DNA from: Lewinellaceae bacterium
Lineage (GTDB): Bacteria; Bacteroidota; Bacteroidia; Chitinophagales; Saprospiraceae
Direction of reading: 5' to 3'
Assembly: GCA_020636225.1 (NCBI GenBank)
Contig: JACJYI010000003.1
Coordinates: 1-64,000, forward strand
DNA length: 64,000 nt
Positions 43,523 to 52,611 of this stretch are shown in pieces (position 1 is the stretch's first letter; every line of letters begins with the position of its first letter). The translations under genes were made by a program, and so were the position numbers. The notes beneath the pieces are model-generated. The model was not told the origin of the DNA and did no database searches. It worked only from the letters and a program-made list of their open reading frames with translations.

Positions 43523-44689
43523 ATGAATCAGTTGCTTGCTGCCTGGGTATGGTTGATCCCCAATCTGCTCTTCGCGGGTATTGTCGATACGATATCCATT
43601 GAATCAAAGGTATTTGGTGGTCTTCGGGAGGTGTATGTTCATTTGCCGGATGACATGGAATTTCATTCGGATTTAGTCCGATTGCCGGTTATCTATGTGT
43701 TGGACGGACAGCATGAGTGGTTTGTAAACCCGGTCACCGATGACATCCGATACCTGCAATATACCTATGAGATTCCCCGGGGAATCACAGTGGTGATCCC
43801 CCACCAGGATCGGATGGCCGAATGTGCAATTGGCAAAGGCCTGGACACGAATGAGCCACTTCCATTGTTTACGTTCATCACATCAGAACTGGAGGAATAC
43901 CTTGAGCCATATCGACCGAATGCGTACCGTCTGATCATCGGGCATTCTCTTTCTGCATCCTTTGCACTGTACGCCTATCAACGGGGTAATGGCTTTTTTA
44001 CATCAGTGATTGCCCATTCACCCATGGACCATTTGGATGACTTGTTCAGGGAGTTTCATGATCATCCGAACCTCGGTGTGGACAGGGTGTCCATATCTAC
44101 CGGGGGGGTGGAACATGACAAGGATCTTTTCCATCGGGAAGCATTCGAGAAGGTTGCCTCCAGGTATCCGGAAATCAGGTCAAGAATGACTGTTTACGAG
44201 GCTGATGGTGTGGCCCATAACGCAGTGCCAATCGTTTCGAATCCGATGCTGTTGAGCAAATTGTTCTATTCATTCAGCAGGCGATTTGGTCAGATCGCTC
44301 AGGTTGATGCGGAGTACAGGCTGGTTGGCCAACCTGATGACCCCGCTGTCGAGTTGGGTAAGATCATCCAGGCATCTACCCTGGGACCATACAGGTATGC
44401 TCCTGAAATCGGAGAGATCTTTGGGCTGGCCAGCCGATATCAGAACAGCGGGTTCATGGAGCAGGCCATCGCCGTGTATGAGGTCGGCCTGACCTATTAC
44501 CCAAAACTGATTGACCTGTACCTTTCTCTCTATCCGCTCTATTTGGAGCAGGATGAACAGCTGGCCCGCAATTGTCTGTTGAAGGCGTATGCATTGATCG
44601 GCAACGGACCGGAACCGGATCCGGAGATGGATGCCTTGAAGGAGGAGATCGGAACTGAAATCCGGAACAAGGGATGGTCAACGGATTGA
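43523..44689 (+). CDS. Secreted esterase (alpha/beta hydrolase, esterase D type) with C-terminal helical repeats
   Basis: The 388-residue protein has a signal peptide (LLAAWVWLIPNLLFAG). The core is a putative esterase (PF00756-like): LPVIYVLDGQHEWFVNP, the nucleophile motif YRLIIGHSLSASFALYA (Ser in GHSLSA), SPMDH, and a likely catalytic His in ADGVAHNAVP. After about residue 280 the sequence is helical (GLASRYQNSGFMEQAIAVYE) and resembles TPR repeats. Family members hydrolyse siderophore or carbohydrate esters; the substrate here is unknown. It is a single gene, preceded by a 226-nt gap without recognised elements. Confidence 0.82.
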   Translation: MNQLLAAWVWLIPNLLFAGIVDTISIESKVFGGLREVYVHLPDDMEFHSDLVRLPVIYVLDGQHEWFVNPVTDDIRYLQYTYEIPRGITVVIPHQDRMAECAIGKGLDTNEPLPLFTFITSELEEYLEPYRPNAYRLIIGHSLSASFALYAYQRGNGFFTSVIAHSPMDHLDDLFREFHDHPNLGVDRVSISTGGVEHDKDLFHREAFEKVASRYPEIRSRMTVYEADGVAHNAVPIVSNPMLLSKLFYSFSRRFGQIAQVDAEYRLVGQPDDPAVELGKIIQASTLGPYRYAPEIGEIFGLASRYQNSGFMEQAIAVYEVGLTYYPKLIDLYLSLYPLYLEQDEQLARNCLLKAYALIGNGPEPDPEMDALKEEIGTEIRNKGWSTD

Positions 44690-44902
44690 ATGATCATTGT
44701 GTCCTGGATATCCCCTTAGCTCTCAGGTGATGAGACCAGGGTGTGAGCCATTGGACCGGATGATCGTCCTGTCGAGTTGACGGCTTCATGATTGCCATTC
44801 TGGTCTTTCTGTCATCAAGTGGCGAGCCCGCCAAGACCCGAGGATCCATGGAAGGGATGGGTGAAGAGAAAAGTGTATGTTCGAAACCGTTTACGAGATA
44901 TT

Positions 44903-45466
44903 ATGAAAAATGATCAGCCGCGAATATGGCCGTTCAAGCGTTGGTGGACACCAGGATTCTTGTGTTTCATGTTGGGAAGTTTGTTCTCCTGCACCAAGAC
45001 GGATTTCTCCTTCTACAGCGGTCCGGGTCAACGACCTGTCTATGTCGATCTGGCCTCAGCGCGCATGATCGGTAACGAGCCACCCCGTCCCGTGATTCGT
45101 GGGGGCACGATCGTGTTGCAGGATTCGCTCCTGTTCCAACTCGACTATGGGCAGGGGATTCATGTTTCTGATGTGAGTGACCCCGCGAATCCGCTGGCAT
45201 TGACGTTTATCCATATCCCGGCCATTACTGCCTTTACCCTCGATGGTGGGTTCCTGTATGCTGACAACTGGCGGGATCTGGTCACCCTGGATATCACCGA
45301 TCTGCTCCAGGTGGTGGTGCTGTCCCGGCAGGAGAATGTCTTTGAGCCGCTGATGTTTCCACCCCAGTATTCCGGCATTTTCGAATGTGTGGATCTGTCC
45401 AAAGGTGCCGTGGTCGGGTGGGAAGACGCTGATCTGATCGACGCACGATGTCAAACTGACCAATAA
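44903..45466 (+). CDS. LVIVD-repeat lipoprotein
   Basis: The 187-residue product starts at 44903, where KRWWTPGFLCFMLGSLFSC gives a lipobox; the frame is open to 44792 but lacks a signal there. The mature part has LVIVD-type beta-propeller units: GIHVSDVSDPANPLALTFIH and DLVTLDITDLLQVVVLSRQE. Its stop overlaps the start of the next gene by 1 nt (TAATG), and both encode LVIVD lipoproteins. Such proteins sit on the outer face of the cell and have no known enzyme activity. It is shorter than the next gene and probably holds only part of a propeller. Confidence 0.75.
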   Translation: MKNDQPRIWPFKRWWTPGFLCFMLGSLFSCTKTDFSFYSGPGQRPVYVDLASARMIGNEPPRPVIRGGTIVLQDSLLFQLDYGQGIHVSDVSDPANPLALTFIHIPAITAFTLDGGFLYADNWRDLVTLDITDLLQVVVLSRQENVFEPLMFPPQYSGIFECVDLSKGAVVGWEDADLIDARCQTDQ

Positions 45467-46263
45467 TGCAACCAGAAACAATGATGAATACTTCTGCATC
45501 CACCCGGATGATCCTATTCCTCCTCTTCGGCCTGTTCACAGGTGGCCTTTTTTCCTGTGCGAAGGAGAGCAGTCTGGTTCAACCCGATGTGAAATCCGGA
45601 TCCCTGGCCCGGTTTGTGGTCCATCAGGGTTACCTGTATTCATTGAATCACCATGAGGTGATCACCTTTGCCGTCCAGGCGGACGGTGTGCCGCTGCTGG
45701 TCGATCGGCTTCCCCTGGATTACGGACTGGAGACCATTATCGTGTATGAGGGTCTGGTCTATGTCGGAGCCCGCACCGGATTGTATATCCTGGATATAGC
45801 CCAACCCGGCAAGCCGGTGATGCTATCCCGCACAGAACGCTCCCAGAGCCTGCTTGGTGGGTGTGATCCGGTGGTGGTCCGCGACTCTTTTGCCTTTTCC
45901 ACGGTGAAGATCATCAATACCATTTGCGGGCAGACCAATGTCCGCAGCGCGCTGCTGGTCTACCAGGTAGCCGACCCGACAGCGCCGGAGGAGGTGGGCC
46001 AATACGATCTGGATGAACCGAATGGCCTGGGCTACAAGGGTGATGTGCTCTTCGTCTGTGATGAGGGATCCGACCGGGTGGTGCTCCTGGATATTGCTGA
46101 CCCCCGATTTGTCAAGCTGTTGGATATCGAGGTGCCCATTGAGGATCCCATCGACCTGATCATCCATGGTGAGCGCATGGTGGTCGCTACCCGAACAGCC
46201 TTCCAGTTTTATGACATCCAGGATATCCAGGATATCCGTCCACTCGGAACGATCAGCAAATGA
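45466..46263 (+). CDS. LVIVD-repeat lipoprotein
   Basis: The 265-residue product has a lipoprotein signal (MILFLLFGLFTGGLFSC); the ATG at 45466 overlaps the stop of the gene before. Propeller blades are visible: VYVGARTGLYILDIAQPGKP, ALLVYQVADPTAPEEVGQY, VFFVCDEG-like VLFVCDEGSDRVVLLDIADP and FQFYDIQDIQDIRPLGTIS. It overlaps the following beta-barrel gene by 4 nt. The three genes form a tightly coupled unit for surface-exposed proteins; their common function is unknown. Confidence 0.82.
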   Translation: MQPETMMNTSASTRMILFLLFGLFTGGLFSCAKESSLVQPDVKSGSLARFVVHQGYLYSLNHHEVITFAVQADGVPLLVDRLPLDYGLETIIVYEGLVYVGARTGLYILDIAQPGKPVMLSRTERSQSLLGGCDPVVVRDSFAFSTVKIINTICGQTNVRSALLVYQVADPTAPEEVGQYDLDEPNGLGYKGDVLFVCDEGSDRVVLLDIADPRFVKLLDIEVPIEDPIDLIIHGERMVVATRTAFQFYDIQDIQDIRPLGTISK

Positions 46264-46931
46264 CGCGATGGTGGGGCATCTTCTTCCTGTTGTGCCCGGT
46301 GTTCCTGGCCGGGCAGGGTCTATCCGGGCAAGATACCCTACCGGGTGAACCGCCCAGGGTATTGATCAGGACGGATGTGCTGAGGTGGGTCAGTCTGCTC
46401 AAGCCGGCCGCCAATATCGGATTGGATGTTGCTGTTGCCCCCCATCATCGACTGGACCTGAGTCTGGGCTGGTACCTGGGTTCAGGTTATTTTGCTGAAT
46501 TCAACGGGGAAAGCTACCGGGGTCCTCGCCTGCGCATGGGGTGGAAATGGATCGGCTGGATCGATCGAAAAACTGCCTTGTTTGCGGGGCTGGAGGCACG
46601 GTATGATCGGATCACGCACCGGGAGTGGGCATATGTATCCCGACAGGGGCAGCAGTACGTGGAGATCTACCTTCGGCATCGCCAGGTGGAGAGCCTGGGA
46701 GGAGCCTTCCGGGCCGGGATGCAATTCTATATGGGGCCCACCGGTCGATGGGTTCTTGAACCGGAAGTCCTGTTGGGAGTGGCCCGTCACCAGGTGAGCT
46801 ATCGGGATCCGGATGATGTCTCTTTTGTATCCGACAATAACGGCTGGTTCGACTTCCGGTTCCCGGAAGGGCAGAGCACGTGGTTCTATCCGGTTCTATC
46901 CGTGAATCTCGGGTATGTGATCCAGCCATAA
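46260..46931 (+). CDS. Outer-membrane beta-barrel protein of unknown function
   Basis: The 223-residue product starts with a signal peptide (WWGIFFLLCPVFLAGQGLSG). The rest alternates polar and hydrophobic residues and is rich in Tyr, Trp and Gly (LDLSLGWYLGSGYFAEFNG, LFAGLEARYDRITHREW), ending in VLSVNLGYVIQP, a typical C-terminal outer-membrane strand. It resembles DUF3575 or PorT-type small barrels. It is translationally coupled to the LVIVD lipoprotein before it (ATGA overlap) and converges with clpS, 54 nt away. Confidence 0.78.
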   Translation: MTRWWGIFFLLCPVFLAGQGLSGQDTLPGEPPRVLIRTDVLRWVSLLKPAANIGLDVAVAPHHRLDLSLGWYLGSGYFAEFNGESYRGPRLRMGWKWIGWIDRKTALFAGLEARYDRITHREWAYVSRQGQQYVEIYLRHRQVESLGGAFRAGMQFYMGPTGRWVLEPEVLLGVARHQVSYRDPDDVSFVSDNNGWFDFRFPEGQSTWFYPVLSVNLGYVIQP

Positions 46932-46985
46932 CTCACGGTATGAGGCTGACGGCCCTCTTCTCAATCAGATTTCCGACGTTGGGTC

Positions 46986-47279
46986 CTAGCCCTTTTCCTC
47001 CAGGACGGCTGACAGCCCCCGGTCAAGCAGGGCATCCTTCTTGGGCAGGAGGTCAGGTTTTGGACCAGTCTTGACCGTAGCCTTTCCCTTGAAATGGATC
47101 AGCAGGGACAGTTGTTCGGCTTGTTCAGGAGTATGGTCCAGGATCTCCACCAGGCATTGAATGACCCAGTCAAACGTGTTGACATCATCATTGTAGACGA
47201 GGATCTCGGCCAGGGTACCCGTACCGGTATCCACAGCATCTTCGAGGAGGAGTTCTTCGCTGTCCTGTTGCCAGTTCAT
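46986..47279 (-). CDS. clpS: ClpS adaptor of the Clp protease
   Basis: The 97-residue adaptor binds proteins with destabilising N-terminal residues and passes them to ClpA or ClpC with ClpP. The core is plain: EILVYNDDVNTFDWVIQCL (with the conserved NDD of the binding pocket), then EQAEQLSLLIHFKGKATVK and KKDALLDRGLSAVLEE. The length fits Bacteroidota ClpS. A TAnnTTTG box ends 4 nt before the ATG, so its mRNA may be leaderless. No clp protease gene is nearby. Confidence 0.93.
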   Translation of the reverse strand: MNWQQDSEELLLEDAVDTGTGTLAEILVYNDDVNTFDWVIQCLVEILDHTPEQAEQLSLLIHFKGKATVKTGPKPDLLPKKDALLDRGLSAVLEEKG

Positions 47280-47283
47280 GACG

Positions 47284-47291
47284 CAAAGATA
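47284..47291 (-). promoter_or_regulatory. Minus-7 box of clpS (TATCTTTG)
   Basis: Matches TAnnTTTG on the minus strand and ends 4 nt before the clpS start codon (47279). Confidence 0.7.
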
Positions 47292-47313
47292 GGCAATTTG
47301 GATAGTATGTCCG

Positions 47314-47784
47314 TCAATTCAGGTCACCGAGGACCTTGCGAACCGCTTCAAAATTAGGGAGTTCACCAGCATTGTCCAGTACCTCGGCATAGCGGACGAT
47401 ACCTTCCCGGTCGATCACGAACGCCGAGCGCTTGGACACGCCGTTCAGGCCGAGGATCCAGTGTTCATAGCAGGCTCCGTATGCCTTTGATGCCTCTTTG
47501 TTGAAGTCGGAGAGGAGAGGGAAGTTCAGATTCTGCTCCTCCCGGAATTTGCCCAGGGTAAAGGGCAGGTCAACGGAAATGGCCAGGATCTGGGCATCCA
47601 GGTTTTGATAGGTCGCGATATCATCCCGCATGGCACAAAGTTCAGCGGTGCAGACACCGGTGAAGGCGGCAGGAAAGAAAAGAAGGACGACGTTCTTGCC
47701 CCTGAAATCTTCCAGGGAAACCATCTGTTTGTCAAACGCAGGGAGAGTGAATGAAGGGGCGGTTGTACCGATTTGAAGGCTCAT
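47314..47784 (-). CDS. Peroxiredoxin (AhpE/BCP-like)
   Basis: The 156-residue thiol peroxidase reduces peroxides. The peroxidatic cysteine lies in FFPAAFTGVCTAELCAMRDD (TGVC), with a second cysteine five residues later that could form a disulfide. Other family marks are GTTAPSFTLPAFDKQMVSL, AISVDLPFTLGKFREEQNL, FPLLSDF and SAFVIDREGIVRYAEVL. The spacing TxxC-x4-C resembles AhpE/PrxQ variants, so the exact subfamily is open. It lies between clpS and a phytase-like gene on the same strand, with no overlap. Confidence 0.92.
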   Translation of the reverse strand: MSLQIGTTAPSFTLPAFDKQMVSLEDFRGKNVVLLFFPAAFTGVCTAELCAMRDDIATYQNLDAQILAISVDLPFTLGKFREEQNLNFPLLSDFNKEASKAYGACYEHWILGLNGVSKRSAFVIDREGIVRYAEVLDNAGELPNFEAVRKVLGDLN

Positions 47785-47826
47785 GTTCCGATTTTTTTAC
47801 CCGAACAACAATTCAGGGGTGGAGGT

Positions 47827-48867
47827 TTAGGGAATAGGCAAAATTTGAATGAACTGGGTCACCTGGCGGCGGCTGAAGTTATTGTCCGATACAAGTGTCA
47901 GAGTCTGTTTGCCGTTGGGAAAAGGTGGCCCCGGGCATAGACCTTCCACGTTGTCGATATACGGATTGAATCCGCTTTTTCGTCCGGCCTGCAGGTTGTA
48001 CACCAGCCTCGTGGTTACTGGACGTACTGTGTCAGGGTCCAGTTCGCAAAGACTGCCGACCGATCGGACATCTGTTGCCGCCCGCAGGTCCGCACGAAAG
48101 ACCAGAATGTCGTTTCCGGTCAGGGGCGACCAGGATCGCTCCAGGCACAGGAGGTGATCGACTTCGTCCCATACAAGGTCGACCAGTCCGTGTCCGTTTT
48201 CGGCGAAGTAGAGGTATTCGTGGATGATCTGCCCTGTGCTGATGGAAAGGACGACCAGCCGGAGGGGCTGGTACGGGGGCATCCAGTCGGATGCACAATC
48301 TTCATCCTGTTTGAGCATATTTTCCGTAGCCACCATCAGCGCAGATCCATCCGGGGAGATCGCCAGGCTTTCCAATCCGGCATTCGTCCGGATGCCCGTT
48401 CCGTTCAGGTCGGGTTGAAAGGCCCTGGGTAACGGATAGCACCGGTCGACCCGACCTTCCAGGTCCATCCGATAGACCGTGGAATTGGCCTCATTGCTCC
48501 AGTACAGATGCTTCCCATCCGGATGCAGGCGGATCGCTTCCGGATCGACAGACCCTGGCTCCAGTCCCCGGGTGAAGCTGATCCGGGTTTCGTCGATGAC
48601 CTCCGGAGCAGCTCCAAAGCTGTCCACCTGCAGCGTATAGAATCGCGCCGGGGCTTTGTCTGATATGCAGTAGTACACCTGGCGGCTGCTGTCGTAGCAA
48701 ATACCGGACAGACCACCCAATGCCGGACCATCGGGGTCCCAATCATCCTCATCGAGCTGATGGATGACCATGCCGGATGGCGGATCACCTCCGGTCGGGT
48801 GATCCATGATCAACCAGCCTGACCCGGCCAGGAGGAGACAACCGGTCACTATACGAAGGAGCAGCAT
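47827..48867 (-). CDS. Phytase-like esterase-domain protein, exported
   Basis: The 346-residue protein has an N-terminal hydrophobic segment (LLLRIVTGCLLLAGSGWLIM) that predicts export or anchoring. The body matches the 'esterase-like activity of phytase' family (PF13449): LGGLSGICYDSSRQVYYCIS, DPEAIRLHPDGKHLYWSNE, NAGLESLAISPDGSALMVAT and NPYIDNVEGLCPG. The fold is a beta-propeller; true activity is unproven. It lies 48 nt after aroF on the same strand and may be on the trp transcript, though nothing in it suggests a role in tryptophan synthesis. Confidence 0.85.
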   Translation of the reverse strand: MLLLRIVTGCLLLAGSGWLIMDHPTGGDPPSGMVIHQLDEDDWDPDGPALGGLSGICYDSSRQVYYCISDKAPARFYTLQVDSFGAAPEVIDETRISFTRGLEPGSVDPEAIRLHPDGKHLYWSNEANSTVYRMDLEGRVDRCYPLPRAFQPDLNGTGIRTNAGLESLAISPDGSALMVATENMLKQDEDCASDWMPPYQPLRLVVLSISTGQIIHEYLYFAENGHGLVDLVWDEVDHLLCLERSWSPLTGNDILVFRADLRAATDVRSVGSLCELDPDTVRPVTTRLVYNLQAGRKSGFNPYIDNVEGLCPGPPFPNGKQTLTLVSDNNFSRRQVTQFIQILPIP

Positions 48868-48915
48868 CGGATGGATCTTGGTGCCGAAAGATACATCGTC
48901 CTGCTCTTCTCTTCC

Positions 48916-49920
48916 TTATGGTCGGATCGCCGCAATGGTCTCCAACTGCCGGTAGAGCTGTGCCGCCTCCCGATAACTCAGCGTCTGCTGGCCATCACTC
49001 ATGGCGCGCTCCGGTTGTTCATGGACCTCGACGATGATACCATCCGCCCCGGCGATGGCCGAGGCCATGGCGATCTTGTCCACGAACGCCCGCACGCCGA
49101 TACCATGGCTGGGATCGGCGATGACCGGCAAATGGGTCTTCTCCTTGAGCATCACCAGGGCGTTGATGTCGAAGGTATTCCGGTAGGCCTGTTCATAGGA
49201 GCGGATGCCCCGTTCGCACAACATGATCTTTTCGTTGCCATGCGAGAAGATGTACTCCGCTGCCTGGAGCAATTCTTCAATGGTGCCGGAGATCCCTCGT
49301 TTGAGGAGGACCGGCTTGTCCACCTCGCCCAGGGCATCCAGAAGGTTGAAGTTCTGGCTGTTGCGCGCACCTACCTGGAAGATGTCGACATAGTCGACCA
49401 TGTCCCCGATCTGTTCGGTCATCATCACCTCGGTAATGATTCGAATACCCGCTTCCCTGGCCTGGTTGTGCCACATCTTCAGGCCGTCCAGTCCCATGCC
49501 CCGAAAGCTGTAGGGCGACGACCGGGGCTTGTAGACCCCGCCCCGCATGATCCGGATGCCATTCGCCTGCAGGTGGGCCAGCGTGGAGGCCACCTGTTCG
49601 TCCGACTCGATGCTGCAGGGTCCTGCCATGACGATGAGGCTGCCGTCTCCGATCCGAAGGTTGTCCCCCAGGTCGATGGAGGTGTTCTCTACCCGCCATT
49701 TCCGGGAGACGAGTTTATAATCGTCACTGACGCGATGGATATCCCGGATGCCTGGCAGGGTGCCGATGCTGCGAATATCAAATTCGGCTTTTCCGACACC
49801 GATCAGGTAGTCGGCACTCTGGGTCGTGACCGGGGTGACCTTGTACTGGATCTCTGCCAGTTTGCGGGACAGGAGTTCGCGCTGGGTGTCGGTGATGGTC
49901 GGTTCGAGTTGGATGATCAT
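48916..49920 (-). CDS. aroF: 3-deoxy-7-phosphoheptulonate (DAHP) synthase, type I-beta
   Basis: The 334-residue enzyme condenses phosphoenolpyruvate and erythrose 4-phosphate in the first step of the shikimate pathway. Residues 1 to about 85 form a ferredoxin-like regulatory domain (IIQLEPTITDTQRELLSRKL). The catalytic barrel follows: IVMAGPCSIES, RGGVYKPRSSPYSFRG, QVGARNSQNFNLL, VLLKRG, LCERGIRSYE and VIADPSHGIGVR. It is the last gene of the trp operon (4-nt overlap with trpA), so attenuation at the leader should also set the supply of chorismate. The N-terminal domain suggests feedback control as in Thermotoga, by analogy. Confidence 0.94.
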   Translation of the reverse strand: MIIQLEPTITDTQRELLSRKLAEIQYKVTPVTTQSADYLIGVGKAEFDIRSIGTLPGIRDIHRVSDDYKLVSRKWRVENTSIDLGDNLRIGDGSLIVMAGPCSIESDEQVASTLAHLQANGIRIMRGGVYKPRSSPYSFRGMGLDGLKMWHNQAREAGIRIITEVMMTEQIGDMVDYVDIFQVGARNSQNFNLLDALGEVDKPVLLKRGISGTIEELLQAAEYIFSHGNEKIMLCERGIRSYEQAYRNTFDINALVMLKEKTHLPVIADPSHGIGVRAFVDKIAMASAIAGADGIIVEVHEQPERAMSDGQQTLSYREAAQLYRQLETIAAIRP

Positions 49921-50741
49921 GATGCTGAAGTTGAGCGTTTGGAATATTCAGATGAGGTGGCAGGCTGAGGGCCACGAATGTGCTGCACAAAGGCAGGAAT
50001 GACCTGACCGAGAGGCTGGCCGCCATCCAGAGCGCGAATGAAGGCACTGCCTACGATGGCGCCGTTGGCATAATGACAGGCGGTGGCATAGCCGGCATGA
50101 TCGGCGATCCCGAATCCGATCAGTCGCGGATTCCGAAGGTCCATGTCGGCCAGACGGGTGAAGTAGCTGATCTGTTCGTCACCAAAGGCCGAGTTGCCGC
50201 CGGTGATGGCCGAACTGGACACCAGATACAGGAATCCAGAGCTGGCGGCATCCAGCTGGCGGATGCGTTCCGGAGGTGTCTGGGGGGTCACCAGGAAGGC
50301 GATATCCAATCCGGCCTTCTGGAGCAGCTCACGATACGTCCGGTCAAATTCCACCAGTGGCAGATCGGGAAGGATGAGGCCGTCCACTCCGGCTGTCCGG
50401 GCGTCCCGGAAGAAGCGTTCGGCACCGTATTGCATGACCTGATTGAGATACCCCATCAGCACCAGGGGAACATCCGTATCCGGGCGGACCTCCCGGATCT
50501 GTTCCAGCAATATGGGCAGGGTCATGCCATTGGCCAATGCCTGCTGGCTGCTGGCCTGGATAGTGGGTCCATCGGCCAGTGGATCGGAATAGGGTATGCC
50601 GACCTCGATGAGGTCGACCCCGGCCTGGCTCAATTCGCGAATGATGGTCCCGGTACTGTCCAGGGTGGGATGCCCGGCCGTGAAATAGATATTGAGGATA
50701 TCCTGCCTCTTTCTGTTGAACAGCGACGTGATCCGACTCAT
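49917..50741 (-). CDS. trpA: Tryptophan synthase alpha chain
   Basis: The 274-residue TIM-barrel enzyme splits indole-3-glycerol phosphate into indole and glyceraldehyde 3-phosphate, handing indole to TrpB. Key residues are E46 in LIEVGIPYSDPLADGPT, with D57 in the same motif; the phosphate-binding part is visible as GFGIADHAGYA and GAIVGSAFIRAL. It overlaps trpB and aroF by 4 nt each. The last ~15 residues (ATSSEYSKRSTSAS) are polar and variable. Confidence 0.96.
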   Translation of the reverse strand: MSRITSLFNRKRQDILNIYFTAGHPTLDSTGTIIRELSQAGVDLIEVGIPYSDPLADGPTIQASSQQALANGMTLPILLEQIREVRPDTDVPLVLMGYLNQVMQYGAERFFRDARTAGVDGLILPDLPLVEFDRTYRELLQKAGLDIAFLVTPQTPPERIRQLDAASSGFLYLVSSSAITGGNSAFGDEQISYFTRLADMDLRNPRLIGFGIADHAGYATACHYANGAIVGSAFIRALDGGQPLGQVIPAFVQHIRGPQPATSSEYSKRSTSAS

Positions 50742-51958
50742 GGCGTGGAGGTTTCAGAGGATTGATCGAGATGTTCGATATAGGTGGCCATGTCCTTGTC
50801 CCCCCGGCCGGACAGGCAGAGGACGACCACATCATCCGGCTGGAAAGCGGCGCGGCCAATGGCGGCCAGCGCGTGGGCAGACTCGAGAGCGGGAATGATC
50901 CCTTCCAGGCGAGTCAGCTCCAGAGCTCCTTCGAGGGCTTCCTGGTCAGTGACCGACAGGGCCTCCGCCCTTCCCGAGCGAATCAGATGGGCATGGAGCG
51001 GCCCGATCCCTGGATAGTCCAGACCGGCCGAAAGGCTGTACGGCTCGACGATCTGGCCATCGTCGGTTTGCATGAGCAGGGTTCGACTGCCATGGATGAT
51101 CCCTTCGGTCCCCAGCACGGACGTCGCTGCGCTGTGCCCTGAATGAATGCCCAGGCCGGCAGCCTCCACGGCGATCAGGCGCACGTCGGGTTGGTCGAGG
51201 AAATGGTAGAATGCCCCGGCTGCATTGCTTCCGCCACCGACACAGGCCATGACCGCATCAGGGTTGGACCGCCCGGTTTGGTCAAGCAGCTGGGTTCGGA
51301 TCTCTTCGGAGATCACCGACTGGAAGCGGGTCACCATATCCGGATAGGGGTGAGGGCCAACCGCTGAGCCAATGATGTAATGTGTATCCTCCGGGTGATT
51401 GATCCAGTCACGGATGGCCTCATTGGTGGCATCCTTGAGGGTGCGGCTGCCACTTGTCACGGGCCGTACCTCGGCGCCGAGCATGCGCATCCGGGCCACA
51501 TTCGGCGCCTGGCGGGCAATGTCCAGTTCACCCATATACACCACGCAAGGCAAGCCCACCAGGGCACAGACAGTGGCAGTGGCCACGCCGTGTTGTCCGG
51601 CCCCCGTTTCGGCAATGATGCGGGTCTTGCCCATTCGCATGGCCAGGAGGATCTGCCCGATGGCGTTGTTAATCTTGTGCGCTCCGGTATGGTTGAGGTC
51701 TTCCCGCTTGAGGTAGATCCGGGTGTTGTAGCATTCACTCAGGCGTGGAGCAAAATAGAGGGGTGTCGGTCGGCCGACATAGTCGCGCAGCAGACGATGA
51801 AAGTCCTGCTGGAATTCCGGTTCATCCATGATGGCCCGGTAGGTCAGGCGAAGCTGCTCGACATTGCCGTACAGCATTTCAGGAATGAATGCACCGCCAA
51901 AGGGACCGTAATAGCCTTCGGTGTCGACGTGGTAGGAGGATGTTGTTAAATCGTGCAT
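50738..51958 (-). CDS. trpB: Tryptophan synthase beta chain
   Basis: The 406-residue PLP enzyme joins indole and serine to tryptophan. The PLP lysine is K95 in NHTGAHKINNAIGQ; other motifs are ETGAGQHGVATATVCAL, GSNAAGAFY (phosphate loop, preceded by VGG) and a C-terminal LSGRGDKDM. The start MHDLTTSSYHVDTEGYYGPF is typical of the family. It overlaps trpF by 13 nt and trpA by 4 nt, so translation is coupled and the two synthase subunits are made in step. Confidence 0.97.
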   Translation of the reverse strand: MHDLTTSSYHVDTEGYYGPFGGAFIPEMLYGNVEQLRLTYRAIMDEPEFQQDFHRLLRDYVGRPTPLYFAPRLSECYNTRIYLKREDLNHTGAHKINNAIGQILLAMRMGKTRIIAETGAGQHGVATATVCALVGLPCVVYMGELDIARQAPNVARMRMLGAEVRPVTSGSRTLKDATNEAIRDWINHPEDTHYIIGSAVGPHPYPDMVTRFQSVISEEIRTQLLDQTGRSNPDAVMACVGGGSNAAGAFYHFLDQPDVRLIAVEAAGLGIHSGHSAATSVLGTEGIIHGSRTLLMQTDDGQIVEPYSLSAGLDYPGIGPLHAHLIRSGRAEALSVTDQEALEGALELTRLEGIIPALESAHALAAIGRAAFQPDDVVVLCLSGRGDKDMATYIEHLDQSSETSTP

Positions 51959-52611
51959 GGTGAGGTCTCCAATTGAATCAGGAATCGGGCAAGTCGGTCA
52001 GGGTCCTTCACACCCGGTTGGTTCTCAAAGCGGCTGTTCAGGTCGATCCCCACCCATTGGGGGTGGGTCAGGGCGGCCAGTTTGGAAATGTCTTCGGGGC
52101 CGATCCCTCCGGCCAGCAGGAAGGGGGTCGTACCGTGGTAGTCCTGCAGGCGTTCCCAGGCAAAAGGGACACCGTTGCCACCGGGGGCATTCCCACCGGT
52201 ATCGAAGAGGAAGTATCGACACCAGGGTTCATAGGCATCAGTGTCGGGAAAGGCATCGGTCGATACGATGGAGAATGCCTTGATCAGAAAGGGCTGTCGC
52301 ATGCCGGTTTCCTGGAAGGCCTGCTGCAGCCGGGCGAGATCCTCGGCTGACTCCCGGCCGTGCAGTTGAATACCGTCGAGGCGGAACGCGCGGGTGCGGT
52401 CCAGGATCTCCTCGATGGTGGCATCGACGAACACGCCAATGCGCACCATGGTCCGGGGAAGGATTTGCTGAAGGCTGTCCGCCAGTCCATCATCATCACC
52501 CACATAGCGGGGTGATGATGGGTGAAAGATGAACCCCATGGCATCCACCGGCAATTCGGCCACAGCACGGATGGCGAGCGGGTCGCGCATGCCACATATC
52601 TTGATGATCAT
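51946..52611 (-). CDS. trpF: Phosphoribosylanthranilate isomerase
   Basis: The 221-residue TIM-barrel enzyme turns phosphoribosylanthranilate into its 1-deoxyribulose form. The start MIIKICGMRDPLAIRAV contains the catalytic Cys (KICGM); other marks are MGFIFHPSSPRYV, IQLHGRES and FLLAGGIGPED with VGIDLNSRFE near the end. It overlaps trpC by 4 nt and trpB by 13 nt. It is separate from trpC, unlike the TrpCF fusion of E. coli. Confidence 0.95.
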   Translation of the reverse strand: MIIKICGMRDPLAIRAVAELPVDAMGFIFHPSSPRYVGDDDGLADSLQQILPRTMVRIGVFVDATIEEILDRTRAFRLDGIQLHGRESAEDLARLQQAFQETGMRQPFLIKAFSIVSTDAFPDTDAYEPWCRYFLFDTGGNAPGGNGVPFAWERLQDYHGTTPFLLAGGIGPEDISKLAALTHPQWVGIDLNSRFENQPGVKDPDRLARFLIQLETSPCTI

